Part shown: positions 44,767 to 53,701 of the stretch, piece after piece
Layout of the letters: each line of letters begins with the position of its first letter
Position numbering within the stretch: position 1 is the stretch's first letter
Source: Actinocrinis sp035653575
Lineage (GTDB): Bacteria; Actinomycetota; Actinomycetes; Streptomycetales; Catenulisporaceae
Reading direction: 5' to 3'
Assembly: GCF_035653575.1 (NCBI RefSeq)
Contig: NZ_DASRBQ010000016.1
Coordinates: 1 to 64,000, forward strand
DNA length: 64,000 nt
Notes under the pieces: model-generated
Told to the model about the DNA's origin: nothing
The model's database searches: none
Seen by the model: only the letters and a program-made list of their open reading frames with translations
Made by a program: the position numbers and the translations under genes

Positions 44767-47232
44767 TCACCGAATGGTGAAGTTGGCCGACAGGTCGACG
44801 TCGTACGGCGTGGTGTCGTTCTTGTCGAGTTGCACGATGTAGCCGCCCGGCTCGACGCTCGGCGGGGCCGCGCTGTTGATGTCGCCCTGGCTGACGCCGA
44901 GAGCGGAGGCCGGGAACGTGACGTGCACCTGCTTGGACTGGCCCGGGTTCAGCGTTACCCGCGCGAAGCCGACAAGGCGCTGCGGCGGCACCACCACGGC
45001 GCTGACCGGCTGCGCCACGTACACCGGCACGATGTCGGTGCCTGCCACGGAACCGGTGTTGGTGACCGTGAAGGTGACCGTGGCGTTGCCGTGCGTCCGG
45101 ACCGTCGGCGTGACGGTCAGGCCGCTGTTGGCGAAGGTGGTGTAGGAGAGCCCGTACCCGAACGGGTAGAGCGGGTTGTAGGAGTGCCCCGGACCGGAAC
45201 CGGTGCCTGGCAGCTGGTCGAAGAACTTCGGCTGGTCGCCGAGCGGGGAGGGTGCGCCGCCGTTGAAGTCGCCGCCGACGCTGGATGCGTCGGACGGCCA
45301 GCTCACCGACAGCTTGCCGCTCGGGTCGATCTTGCCGAAGATCGCGTCCGCGACCGCCTGGCCGGCCTCGGTGCTGCCCTGGTAGGCCATCAGCACCGCG
45401 TTGGCCTTCTCCGCCGGGCCGAGCCCGACCGGCCGTCCCGCGATCACGACCACGATGACCGGCTTGCCGGTGCCCTCCAGCGCGGTGATGAGCGCCTGCT
45501 GGTCCGGCGCGAGCGCCGGAGCGGGGTTGTCGCCGAGCCCTTCCGCGTAGGCCTTCTCGCCGACCGCGACCACGTACGCGCTCGCGCTCGACGCGTCGGC
45601 TAGCGCTGTGGCCTGGTCGGGCGCGTAGACGGCTGCCGGGTCATCGGCCTTGATTCCGCTGAGCACGGTCGTGCCCGGCGGGATCTGGTTGGCCGGTCCC
45701 ATGCAGCACACATGCCCGGCGCCGAAGACGCCCTGCCAGCTCACGCTCCAGCCGCCGAGCTGATTGGTCATCGAGTCCGCGCTCGGACCGGTGACCACGA
45801 CCTTGCTGCCGGGGGTGAGCGGCAGCACGTTGCCCTGGTTGCGCAGCAGCGTCATCGACTCCTGCGCGGCCTTGAGCGTCTGGTCGCGCCCGGCGGTCAC
45901 CGCGGCGTCCGCCGCGCCGACGTCCACGCACGGCTTGCTCGGGTCGGCCACGCACGGCTGGTTGAACAGGCCGAGCTGGAACTTCATGGTCAGGATCCGG
46001 CGCACCGCCTGGTCGATGCGGGCCTGCGAGATCTTGCCGGTGTGCACGTCCTGCAGGATCGCGGCCTGCCACTGGTCCGGGTTGGAGACCTGCATGCTCA
46101 TGTCGACGCCGGCGTTGACCGCGGCGGCGATCGCCCCGGGCAGGTCGGCGGCGATGTGGTAAGTGCTCTGCAACGCGGGCACGTCCTGGTAGTCGCTGAT
46201 CACGACGCCCCGGAAGCCCATCTGGTCACGCAGGATGTCGGTCAGCAGGTAGTGCGAGGCGGTTGCCGGAACGCCGTTGATCGATCCGGAGTCGACCATC
46301 ACGGCCCCGGCCCCCGCGTCGATTCCGCCCGCGTAGGAGGGCAGGATCGTGTCTTGCAGGTAGTTCAGCGGCAGCAGCGCCTCGTTGCGGTCGTGGCCGT
46401 TGACCGACTGCGAGTAGCCGGCGAAGTGCTTGACCGTGGCGCTCACCTTCAACCCGCCGCCGGCCGAGGCCGCCTGCAGGCCCTTGATGTTCGCGGCGCC
46501 CATCGCCGCGGAGAGCGCGGGCTCTTCGGCCCAGGTCTCGTAGGTGCGGCCCCAGCGGTTGTCCCGGGCGAGATCCTGCACCGGGGCGAAGTCCCAGTTC
46601 CAGCCGGTGGCCCGCAGCGCGTTCGCGGTCACCTCGCCGCCGGCCTGCGCGGCGGCCGGGTCCCAGGTGGCGCCCATGCCGATGGACTGCGGGAACAGCG
46701 GGGCCTGATAGGGGTGCCCGAAGCCGTGCACCGCGTCCACGCCGAACACGACCGGGATGTGCAGCCGCGAGTTCTTGATCGCGTACTGCTGGATGATGTT
46801 GTACTCGGTGGCCCAGTCGGCGCCGGTGTTGCCGACCCCGCCCTTGCCGGTGGTGTCCGGCGGGTTGTTGGTGCCGCCGGCCAGGATCGAACCGACGTGC
46901 TGGTCGATCAGGATCTTCTGCATGCAGGCGGTGTTCGGCATGTTCCAGCCGTTGTCCGCGCAGGTCGCGCTGTTCGGGTCGGTGAGCGTGGTGACCAGCT
47001 GCTGGTCCATCTGGCCGACCTTCTCCTCCAGCGTCATGGCGCGCAGGAGGGCGTCGACCCGGACCGGCGTCGGCTGGCTCGCGTCCAGCCAGGGCGCGAT
47101 GGAGGAGCCGGCGGCGGAGCCGTTCACCAGCGCGGGGATCGCGAGGCCGGCCGCGGTCACGGCGGCGGTGGCGATCGCGAGGGTTCTGCTGCGTCTGCGC
47201 AAAGGCGGGCTGATCTCGCCTGAAACGGACAT
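44767..47232 (-). CDS. secreted beta-glucosidase-type enzyme, GH3
   Basis: An 821-residue GH3 enzyme with an N-terminal signal region (LAIATAAVTAAGLAIPALVNG). The barrel domain has TLEEKVGQMDQQ, GVDAVHGFGH, the KHFAGY loop and nucleophile D347 in GVVISDYQDV. The alpha/beta sandwich follows, with GDNPAPALAPDQQALI and PVIVVVIAGRPVGLG, and the fibronectin-III-like domain starts near YPFGYGLSYTTF. The substrate is probably a beta-glucan or cello/xylo-oligosaccharide, as in exo-1,3/1,4-glucosidases with a VDAVHG motif. Upstream 47233-47495 is the divergent promoter region shared with the methyltransferase gene. No LacI-type operator was seen by eye. Confidence 0.93.
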   Translation of the reverse strand: MSVSGEISPPLRRRSRTLAIATAAVTAAGLAIPALVNGSAAGSSIAPWLDASQPTPVRVDALLRAMTLEEKVGQMDQQLVTTLTDPNSATCADNGWNMPNTACMQKILIDQHVGSILAGGTNNPPDTTGKGGVGNTGADWATEYNIIQQYAIKNSRLHIPVVFGVDAVHGFGHPYQAPLFPQSIGMGATWDPAAAQAGGEVTANALRATGWNWDFAPVQDLARDNRWGRTYETWAEEPALSAAMGAANIKGLQAASAGGGLKVSATVKHFAGYSQSVNGHDRNEALLPLNYLQDTILPSYAGGIDAGAGAVMVDSGSINGVPATASHYLLTDILRDQMGFRGVVISDYQDVPALQSTYHIAADLPGAIAAAVNAGVDMSMQVSNPDQWQAAILQDVHTGKISQARIDQAVRRILTMKFQLGLFNQPCVADPSKPCVDVGAADAAVTAGRDQTLKAAQESMTLLRNQGNVLPLTPGSKVVVTGPSADSMTNQLGGWSVSWQGVFGAGHVCCMGPANQIPPGTTVLSGIKADDPAAVYAPDQATALADASSASAYVVAVGEKAYAEGLGDNPAPALAPDQQALITALEGTGKPVIVVVIAGRPVGLGPAEKANAVLMAYQGSTEAGQAVADAIFGKIDPSGKLSVSWPSDASSVGGDFNGGAPSPLGDQPKFFDQLPGTGSGPGHSYNPLYPFGYGLSYTTFANSGLTVTPTVRTHGNATVTFTVTNTGSVAGTDIVPVYVAQPVSAVVVPPQRLVGFARVTLNPGQSKQVHVTFPASALGVSQGDINSAAPPSVEPGGYIVQLDKNDTTPYDVDLSANFTIR

Positions 47233-47495
47233 GCGCGACCTCCTCGTTCGGAATAAGAGTCCTGCTGTTCAGGCCGGAGGAAGGCGGGAGTCGACGGGCC
47301 GTTTATTCGCGCTGTGATTTAACCGATACGGGAGCCGTGCGTCAAGACGTCGGACCTGTTCCCGATCAGGCGGGCCGCGGATGGCCAGAACGGGGTCTTA
47401 TATCAGGGTCTCCCGTCGTCGTATGCTCGCTCGCAGGAACGTCGCTGGTCCGTCTGCGGCCGGTGGCGGCGCGTCGCCGTAAGAAGGGCAGCACC

Positions 47496-48317
47496 GTGTC
47501 GCATCGCCCAGCGTGGGCCCCGGACGAGATCGATCTGGAACGCCCGGCGCCCGCTCGAATGTACGACTACTACCTGGGCGGATCGCACAACTTCGCCGCA
47601 GACCGGGAGCTGGCCGAAAAGGCCCTGGGCGCCTGGCCGGAACTGCCGCAGGTGACCCGCGCGAACCGGGCGTTCCTGCGCCGGGCGGTCACTTTCCTGG
47701 CTGGGCAGGGGATCGAGCAGTTCCTCGATCTCGGCTCCGGGATCCCGACCGTGGGCAACGTGCACGAGATAGTCGCCGCGGTCAACCCGCGGGCGCGCAC
47801 CGTCTACGTGGACAGCGATCCGGTGGCGGTGGCGCACAGCCGGGTGCTGCTGGCCGAGACGCCGAACGCCAGGTTCGTCCATGCCGACCTGCGCGACCCG
47901 GAGCGCGTGCTGGCCGATCCCGCCCTCGACGGCTTCCTGGACCTCGGCCGCCCGCTCGCGGTCCTGATGTTCGCGGTGCTGCACTTCGTGCCGGACAGCG
48001 ACGATCCGGCCGGCATCGTCGCCGCCTACCGCCGGGCGAGCGTCGCGGGTTCGTATCTGGCGGTCAGCCACGGCACGCGCGACTACTTCCCCGAGCGCAT
48101 CCGCAGCCTGGAGGAGGTCTACTCCCGCTCCAGCGCGACGATGACCATGCGCAGCCACGCCGAGATCATGGACCTGATGAGCGGTTACGAGCTGGTGCCG
48201 CCCGGGCTCACCGACATGACCCGGTGGCGTCCCGACGAGGAGGCCGCGCTTCCGGACCCGCTGGACGGGGACGTGAAGCGATACTCGGGTTACGGCGCCG
48301 TAGGGCGGCTGGAGTGA
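47496..48317 (+). CDS. SAM-dependent methyltransferase, PF04672 family
   Basis: A 273-residue protein; GTG 47496 (MSHRPAWAPDEIDLERP) has AAGAAGGG upstream and family homology begins there. RPAPARMYDYYLGGSHNFAA is the diagnostic N-terminal motif, with FLDLGSGIPTVGNVHEI as SAM-binding loop I and VYVDSDPVAVAHSR as loop II. This family is greatly expanded in actinomycetes; few members have known substrates. Its stop overlaps the start of the GGDEF-EAL gene (GTGA at 48314-48317), so the two are translated together, which is unusual and hints at a shared signalling role. Confidence 0.9.
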   Translation: MSHRPAWAPDEIDLERPAPARMYDYYLGGSHNFAADRELAEKALGAWPELPQVTRANRAFLRRAVTFLAGQGIEQFLDLGSGIPTVGNVHEIVAAVNPRARTVYVDSDPVAVAHSRVLLAETPNARFVHADLRDPERVLADPALDGFLDLGRPLAVLMFAVLHFVPDSDDPAGIVAAYRRASVAGSYLAVSHGTRDYFPERIRSLEEVYSRSSATMTMRSHAEIMDLMSGYELVPPGLTDMTRWRPDEEAALPDPLDGDVKRYSGYGAVGRLE

Positions 48318-50548
48318 GCGAGAGCGCCGGGGACCTGCCGTCGGCGTGGGCGGGGGCCCTGGCCGCGGCCGGCTCGGTGCCGATGAGCGCGGCCGAGACG
48401 AGGGCGCTGGCGGCCGTGCTGGCGGACTGGGTCCGCGACGCGCTGACCGATCCGGTCGCGGCGCGAAAGGCCGGTAGCGCGGTAGGCAGTGCGCTGATCG
48501 ACTCGCATCACACTCAGCCGGAATCGCTCGCCGCGTCGATCGCGGTCCTCGCCGACCACCTGCCCACCGAGATCGACTCGGCCGTACGCACCGCCCTGTA
48601 TGCGGGACTGGCCGCCGGGTACGCCGAGGGCCTGCGTGACCGCACCCGCCGCGAGCAGGAAGCGATCCGCATCGCGGTGCTCGACGCGCACCGCACCGGC
48701 GAGGCGCGGTTCCGGGCGGTGTTCCGCGGCGCGGCCCTCGGTATCGGCATCGCCGACGGCGAAGGCCGCATCCTGGAGATCAACGAGCCGCTGGCGCGGA
48801 TGCTGGGCCGGGACGCCCGCGCCGCCCGCGGCCTGGAGATCAGCTCCCTGCGGCTGCCCACCGACCCGCCGGAGTACTGGGAGCACTACCGCGCGCTGCT
48901 GGCCGGCCGGCGGCGCCAGATGACCGGCGAGAAGCAGTTCGTGCTCTCCGACGGTGAGGTCATCTGGGCCCGCATGCGGGCCAGCAGCGTGATCGGGGAC
49001 GACGGCAAGACGGCGCTCGTGGTCGGGCTGTTCGAGGACATCACCGAACGGCGCGAGATGACCGAGCGGCTGCGCCACCAGGCCACCCACGACCCGCTGA
49101 CCGGCCTGCCCAACCGCACCCTGCTGCTCGAAGAACTCGCCGCCACGCTGAACTTCCGCGACGGCCGCGCCGAGGGCGAAGACACTGAGAGCGAAGACAC
49201 TGAGAGCACTGAGAGCGAAGACGCAGCGGACGCGGACGACGGCGACGGCCTCGCTGAGAGCGGCTCCGCTAAGAGCGGCGAGGCCGGCGAAGGCCGGCGC
49301 ATCGCGGTCTGCTTCCTGGACATCGACGGATTCAAGGCGGTCAACGACACCCTCGGCCACGACGCCGGCGACCGGCTGCTGATCCAGATCGCCGCCCGGC
49401 TGCGCGAGGCCGTCGAACCGCACGCTCATCCGGTGGCCCGGATGGGCGGCGACGAGTTCGTCATCCTGCTGCCCGACACCGCGGGCCCGCAAAGCGCGAT
49501 CGAGGTGGCCGAGCGGGTGCTCGCGGCGATCCGCGAACCGGTGCTGCTCGACGGGCGCGAGCTGACCGTCACCGGCAGCATCGGGATCGTGGAGCAGCCG
49601 GTCGAGGGGGCCGGCCCGAGCGAGCTGCTGCGCGCCGCCGACGTCACGCTGTACTGGGCCAAGGCGGCCGGGCGCGACCGCTGGGCGCTGTTCGACCCGC
49701 AGCGCAACGCCCGGCAGGTGGCCCGCTACGCGCTCTCCCAGGAGCTGCCCGGCGCGCTCGAACGCGGCGAGCTGTTCCTGGAGTACCAGCCCATCGTGGA
49801 CCTGGCCGACCAGCGGGTCCGCTCGCTCGAGGCCCTGGTGCGCTGGAACCATCCGCGGCTCGGGCTGCTCGGCCCCGGCCGGTTCGTGCCGCTGGCCGAG
49901 GAGACCGGCGCCATCGTGGCGCTCGGCCGCTGGGTGCTGCGCCGCGCCGTGGCCGACGCCGCGACCTGGCCGCGGCCGCCGGAGGGCGCGCCGGTCACCG
50001 TCTCGGTGAACGTCGCGGTGCCCCAGGTGCGCGACCCCGGACTGGTCCGCGAGGTGCGCGACGCGCTCGAGGCCGGGGGGCTGCCCCCGGCCCGCCTCCA
50101 GCTGGAGCTGACCGAGAGCGCGGTGATGGAGCCGGGCCGGCGCGGAAGGCCCGCCGTGCAACGGCTGCGGGAGCTCGCCGACCTCGGCGTGCGCATCGCC
50201 ATCGACGATTTCGGCACCGGCTATTCGAACCTGGCCTACCTGCGCAGGCTGCCCGCGCACACGCTGAAAATAGACTCCTCCTTCGTCAAGGGGCTGATCC
50301 CCGCGGCCGTGCCGGACGGCGGCGCGCAGGACGGCTCCGAGGAACCGATCGTCAGCAGCCTGATCAACCTGGCGCGCGCCTGCGGCATGATGGTGATCGC
50401 GGAGGGCGTGGAGACCGGGGCGCAGGCCGAGACGCTGCGCAAGCTGGGCGCGGACACCGGGCAGGGTTACTACTTCTCCCGACCCCTGCCCGCCGACCAG
50501 GTCCCCGCGCTGATCCTGTCGGGGTTCGGCGACGCGGGCCGCCACTGA
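48314..50548 (+). CDS. PAS-GGDEF-EAL cyclic-di-GMP enzyme
   Basis: A 744-residue soluble protein; GTG 48314 overlaps the methyltransferase stop. The N-terminal 120 residues are helical, then a PAS domain (about 135-255: FRAVFRGAALGIGIADGEGR, LVVGLFEDITERREM). The GGDEF domain (about 260-430) has an intact GGDEF at 378-382, no upstream RxxD inhibitory site, and a 40-residue acidic repeat insert. The EAL domain (about 480-740) has EAL at 506-508, LTESAVME, IAIDDFGTGYSNLAYL and EGVETGAQAETL, consistent with an active phosphodiesterase. It can make and break c-di-GMP in response to a PAS signal. Confidence 0.94.
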   Translation: MSESAGDLPSAWAGALAAAGSVPMSAAETRALAAVLADWVRDALTDPVAARKAGSAVGSALIDSHHTQPESLAASIAVLADHLPTEIDSAVRTALYAGLAAGYAEGLRDRTRREQEAIRIAVLDAHRTGEARFRAVFRGAALGIGIADGEGRILEINEPLARMLGRDARAARGLEISSLRLPTDPPEYWEHYRALLAGRRRQMTGEKQFVLSDGEVIWARMRASSVIGDDGKTALVVGLFEDITERREMTERLRHQATHDPLTGLPNRTLLLEELAATLNFRDGRAEGEDTESEDTESTESEDAADADDGDGLAESGSAKSGEAGEGRRIAVCFLDIDGFKAVNDTLGHDAGDRLLIQIAARLREAVEPHAHPVARMGGDEFVILLPDTAGPQSAIEVAERVLAAIREPVLLDGRELTVTGSIGIVEQPVEGAGPSELLRAADVTLYWAKAAGRDRWALFDPQRNARQVARYALSQELPGALERGELFLEYQPIVDLADQRVRSLEALVRWNHPRLGLLGPGRFVPLAEETGAIVALGRWVLRRAVADAATWPRPPEGAPVTVSVNVAVPQVRDPGLVREVRDALEAGGLPPARLQLELTESAVMEPGRRGRPAVQRLRELADLGVRIAIDDFGTGYSNLAYLRRLPAHTLKIDSSFVKGLIPAAVPDGGAQDGSEEPIVSSLINLARACGMMVIAEGVETGAQAETLRKLGADTGQGYYFSRPLPADQVPALILSGFGDAGRH
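49178..49222 (+). repeat. in-frame tandem repeat encoding an acidic SEDTE linker
   Basis: Two identical 15-bp units GAAGACACTGAGAGC (49178-49192, 49193-49207), then a 9-bp partial unit ACTGAGAGC and GAAGAC. All units are multiples of three, so copy-number changes keep the frame. The stretch lies inside the GGDEF domain, between its first helix and the FLDIDGFKAVND strand. Confidence 0.9.
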
Positions 50549-50561
50549 TGCGGCGGCCCGC
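50534..50561. terminator. hairpin terminator at the GGDEF-EAL gene stop
   Basis: Perfect 10-bp stem (GCGGGCCGCC with GGCGGCCCGC) around an 8-nt loop containing the TGA stop. It sits between convergent genes and may serve both. Confidence 0.65.
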
Positions 50562-50587
50562 CTCGCGACCTTCTCGTCCCGGTGCGG

Positions 50588-52564
50588 TTACAGCCCCGGC
50601 CAGCTCGGGAAGCTGGCGCAGCTGGGCACGCTGCCGGAGCCGGTGAAGCTGGTCACCGTGACGCCGGTGCCCGTGGGCGCGATATTGGCGTTGTAGATCC
50701 TGATGTTGGCGTACTGCGCGGCGACCTTGGTCGCGTCGAGCTGGACGTTCTCCAGGGTCAGGCCAAGCGGATAGGCGGCGGAGTAGCCGTTGAGGGTCGA
50801 CTTGCCTGACGAGGAGTTGACCGCCTTCAGGCCGTCGATGGTGATGTCGGCGAAGTTGGGCACCGTCGAGCCGTTCCCGCTCAGGTACTGCGGGTCGATC
50901 AGGATCAGGTGCTCGACCCCGGTCTCGCAGGTGTTCACGAAGCTGACCCCGGACACCGTGCCGCCGAAGCTGGTGTCGCTCTTGACCCGCACCCCGTTGT
51001 TGCTGGACGCGGTGTTGCCGTGAATGTCGGTGCCGCCGTGGATGTAGTTTCCGGCGAAGGTCACGTCCTGCACGCCGCCGTTGGTCTGGCTGCCGACCGA
51101 CAGGCCGTGGATGCCCCAGAAGCTGGTGTTGCTCACGGTGATGTGGCTGGCGGCGCCGCCGGCGTCGGCCTTGACCGCGACCCCGTCGTCACCGGTGTTG
51201 ATGTAGCTGTCGGTGATCAGGACATTGCTGGCGCTGTCGGGATCGAAGCCGTCGGTGTTGCGGGCGTTGTCCGGGTTGTCGATCCGCACGCCCCAGGCGG
51301 TGAACCCGCTGCCGCCCTCGAGCAGCACGTTGAACATCGGCGAGTTCGTCAGGCTGATGTGGTACATCGTCACGTTCGAGGCGCCGAAGACCGTGATCAG
51401 CTTCGGGTTCTCCTGCTGCGTGGTGGTCTTGCTGTGCGCGGACTCGGCCAGCGCCCACCAGGTGGTGCTGGTGCCGAGCATGTCCTGGTCGCCGCGGCCG
51501 TTGATGACGCCCTGACTGCCCGAGGCGCTCTGGGTGCCCATCACTGCGGAGTTGTTGCCGCGGACGGCGATGAACGGCACGCAGCCGGTGGCCGTGCCGA
51601 GGGTGCTGCCGTCGGAGGCTCCGAGGGTGCCGCACTTCGGCTGGCCGGAGACCTGGTAGTCGGCGGGGTTGCGGGAGGCGTAGAGCGTGACTCCGGAATC
51701 GACGAGCAGCACCTCACCCGCGTTGACCGTCAGCGGGCCGGAGAGGAACGCGGTGTCGCCGCCACTCGCGGTCAGCTCCACCGCCTTGCCGGTCCCGGCG
51801 CAGCTGTCGAGCGCCGCTTGGATACGCGCCGTGTCCGGGGGCGCGGACTCCTGCGCGCTGGTGAACTGCTCGTTGCTCGGCTTGGCCAGCTGCGCGGCAA
51901 CCGGGGTGCAGGTGCCCGGCACGCTCGGCTCGCCGGGCTGCGGCGGAGTCGGGCTGGAACTCGGTGACGGCGAGGCGGAGGCGGACGCGCTCCGGCTCGC
52001 ACTCGGACTCGGGCTCGACGTGCCGGCATTGAGCGTCCACAGCTTCGTGGCGCTGCTGTCACAGCTGTTCTGCACCACCAGGGTTCCCGCCGAGGTGCCG
52101 CTGCCGGAGGCGTTCATGCACTTGGCCGCGTTGACGTTGATGAGCTGGTAGTCGCTTCCGCTGGCGTTGAGCGTCCACCGCTGGTTGGCGGTGCCGTCGC
52201 AGGCCTGCTGCTGGACCGCCTTGCCTGCGCTGGTCGACGCGCCCGCGATGCCCAGGCACAGGCCGCTGACCGGCGAGGTGATCGTGTAGCCGGTGCTCGC
52301 GCCCGTCAGGGTCCATACCTGGTTCGCGGACCCGGCGCAGCTCTGCAAATCGAGCTGCACGCCGGCGGAGGTGCTCGAACCGGGCAGGTCCAGGCACAGG
52401 TGGCTGCTGCCGGCGTTGACGATGGTGTAGCTGCCGGGCCCGGCCGCCGCGCTCGCGGCGGTCGGCAGCACCACGACCGCGAGAGCGCCGGCGAGGGTGG
52501 CGGCGGCCGCAGCGGCGACGGCTGCGAGCGCGCGAGTGGAACGGGTTCCGCGGCGGAACCTCAT
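50588..52564 (-). CDS. secreted polygalacturonase-type enzyme, GH28, with N-terminal RICIN module
   Basis: A 658-residue enzyme; ATG 52564 (MRFRRGTRSTRALAAV) starts a clear signal peptide ending near AASAAAG. Residues about 40-180 are a RICIN/CBM13 trefoil with three QxW-type repeats (ANQVWTL, ANQRWTLN, TKLWTLN). A Ser/Pro linker follows, then the GH28 beta-helix: D438 in NTDGFDPD, D459-D460 in TGDDGVAVK, H486 in GIHGLSVGS and RVKS. These are the expected catalytic and substrate residues for polygalacturonic acid hydrolysis, though the GIHG variant differs from the common GGHG. It would attack pectin outside the cell. Confidence 0.92.
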   Translation of the reverse strand: MRFRRGTRSTRALAAVAAAAAATLAGALAVVVLPTAASAAAGPGSYTIVNAGSSHLCLDLPGSSTSAGVQLDLQSCAGSANQVWTLTGASTGYTITSPVSGLCLGIAGASTSAGKAVQQQACDGTANQRWTLNASGSDYQLINVNAAKCMNASGSGTSAGTLVVQNSCDSSATKLWTLNAGTSSPSPSASRSASASASPSPSSSPTPPQPGEPSVPGTCTPVAAQLAKPSNEQFTSAQESAPPDTARIQAALDSCAGTGKAVELTASGGDTAFLSGPLTVNAGEVLLVDSGVTLYASRNPADYQVSGQPKCGTLGASDGSTLGTATGCVPFIAVRGNNSAVMGTQSASGSQGVINGRGDQDMLGTSTTWWALAESAHSKTTTQQENPKLITVFGASNVTMYHISLTNSPMFNVLLEGGSGFTAWGVRIDNPDNARNTDGFDPDSASNVLITDSYINTGDDGVAVKADAGGAASHITVSNTSFWGIHGLSVGSQTNGGVQDVTFAGNYIHGGTDIHGNTASSNNGVRVKSDTSFGGTVSGVSFVNTCETGVEHLILIDPQYLSGNGSTVPNFADITIDGLKAVNSSSGKSTLNGYSAAYPLGLTLENVQLDATKVAAQYANIRIYNANIAPTGTGVTVTSFTGSGSVPSCASFPSWPGL

Positions 52565-52716
52565 GACATGACCTCCACGGCCTACGTATGCAAGGGGGCG
52601 AATATGGCCGCCACCCTCATAACGGCCGTGTCGCGAAGAACTTCGCGTGGAGGAAAGTACGTCAGCCGCCCGGGGTTGGCAAGCACCCGCCCGCCGCCCG
52701 TGCGCAGCCGACAGGT

Positions 52717-53502
52717 TCAGACGACGATCTCGGCGATGTCCGGGGCCACGTTCGCCGGGTTGCTGAATTCGATGGAGTTGCGCCCGGCGGCCAGGTGAAC
52801 CGTCATGGTCAGCGCCTGTGGGCTGTTCCAGTCGCCGTTCCCGGCGAAATACACGCTCGTGTCGACCTCGTCGACCGAGACGACGGCATCGCGGCCGCCG
52901 CTCGTGTCGCCCTCGGTGAATACGATCTTCATGGTGTAGTCGCCGGCGGCCGAGGCCCTGACGTCCGGGAAGGTCAGCGTGCCGCCCTCGCCGAGAAAGC
53001 GGATCTTCATACCGTCCGGACAGGCCCCGCACCAGCCGGCCTTAGCACCGCCGGCCAGCACGTTCCCGCTCGCGTCACCCTCGTAGGCGCGCGGCGGCAG
53101 CGGCGAGGCCGCAGGCGACTGCGACGCGCCCGCGGGCGTTCTCGCCACGGAGCCGCTGGGTCGCGGCGACGGGGAGGTCGGCGTCGGGCTGGGGCTGGGC
53201 AGTCCCGCGCCGGTGACGGTGGTCGCCGCCGATCCGTTCGTCGGGCCGATGACCGGAACGACGGCGGGCGGCGGGGCGCCGTTGCCGCTCCCGCTCGGAC
53301 GCAGAACGCCGAAGGCGACGATGCAGCCGGCCACCGCGCCGAGAACCGCGGCCGCCGCGGTCAGCCGGGTCAGCGTGAGCCCGGCGAAAAGCCGGGGCCG
53401 CGGATACCCGAACTGCCCGCCGCGACCCTGTCCGGGTCCGTCCGCACCAGGTGAAATGCGCTTGCTGAACGTGCTCGATCCCTCCAGACGCAGAGCGGTC
53501 AC
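52717..53502 (-). CDS. membrane-anchored carbohydrate-binding module protein
   Basis: A 261-residue protein: a cytoplasmic N-terminal ~40 residues, one membrane segment (TAAAAVLGAVAGCIVAFGVL), a Pro/Ser/Thr-rich stalk (about 70-135) and an external beta-sandwich of about 120 residues. The latter (YEGDASGNVLAGGAKAGWCG, TLTFPDVRASAAGDYTMKI, LAAGRNSIEFSNP) resembles CBM6/CBM35 modules, with a cysteine pair C-G-A-C. No catalytic domain. It could tether polysaccharide to the cell surface or sense it. GTG start at 53502; 153 bp upstream of the GH28 gene on the same strand. Confidence 0.8.
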   Translation of the reverse strand: MTALRLEGSSTFSKRISPGADGPGQGRGGQFGYPRPRLFAGLTLTRLTAAAAVLGAVAGCIVAFGVLRPSGSGNGAPPPAVVPVIGPTNGSAATTVTGAGLPSPSPTPTSPSPRPSGSVARTPAGASQSPAASPLPPRAYEGDASGNVLAGGAKAGWCGACPDGMKIRFLGEGGTLTFPDVRASAAGDYTMKIVFTEGDTSGGRDAVVSVDEVDTSVYFAGNGDWNSPQALTMTVHLAAGRNSIEFSNPANVAPDIAEIVV

Positions 53503-53674
53503 CCATCATGGTGGCGGCACCCGGTTGATCACAAGACCCTGTGGCATGAACTGACGCTTACTCAAGAACGACGCTCACAACCGCTCAGAACCGGGCGATG
53601 AAACGGCGAATGAAACGCTTGTGGGCCCCTTTCCCGTCGCGTAGCGTGCTTGGCGGTCATGCTTCTGAATATCA

Positions 53675-53688
53675 TTCACATATGTGAA
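53675..53688. promoter_or_regulatory. perfect palindrome before the GH79 gene
   Basis: TTCACATATGTGAA, a 14-bp perfect palindrome 13 bp before ATG 53702, in an A/T-rich spot. It would overlap the leader or core promoter, a typical place for a repressor site. Confidence 0.45.
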
Positions 53689-53701
53689 GAGGACGGCCCC
53701 T

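Noticed and set aside
47513..48313. Fusion of the GGDEF-EAL protein with upstream in-frame sequence
   Set aside because: The frame before 48314 is an out-of-frame reading of the methyltransferase gene, which has intact SAM motifs.
52565..53032. N-terminal extension of the GH28 gene
   Set aside because: The signal peptide begins at 52564, and the upstream in-frame stretch lies across the intergenic region and the CBM gene in another frame.
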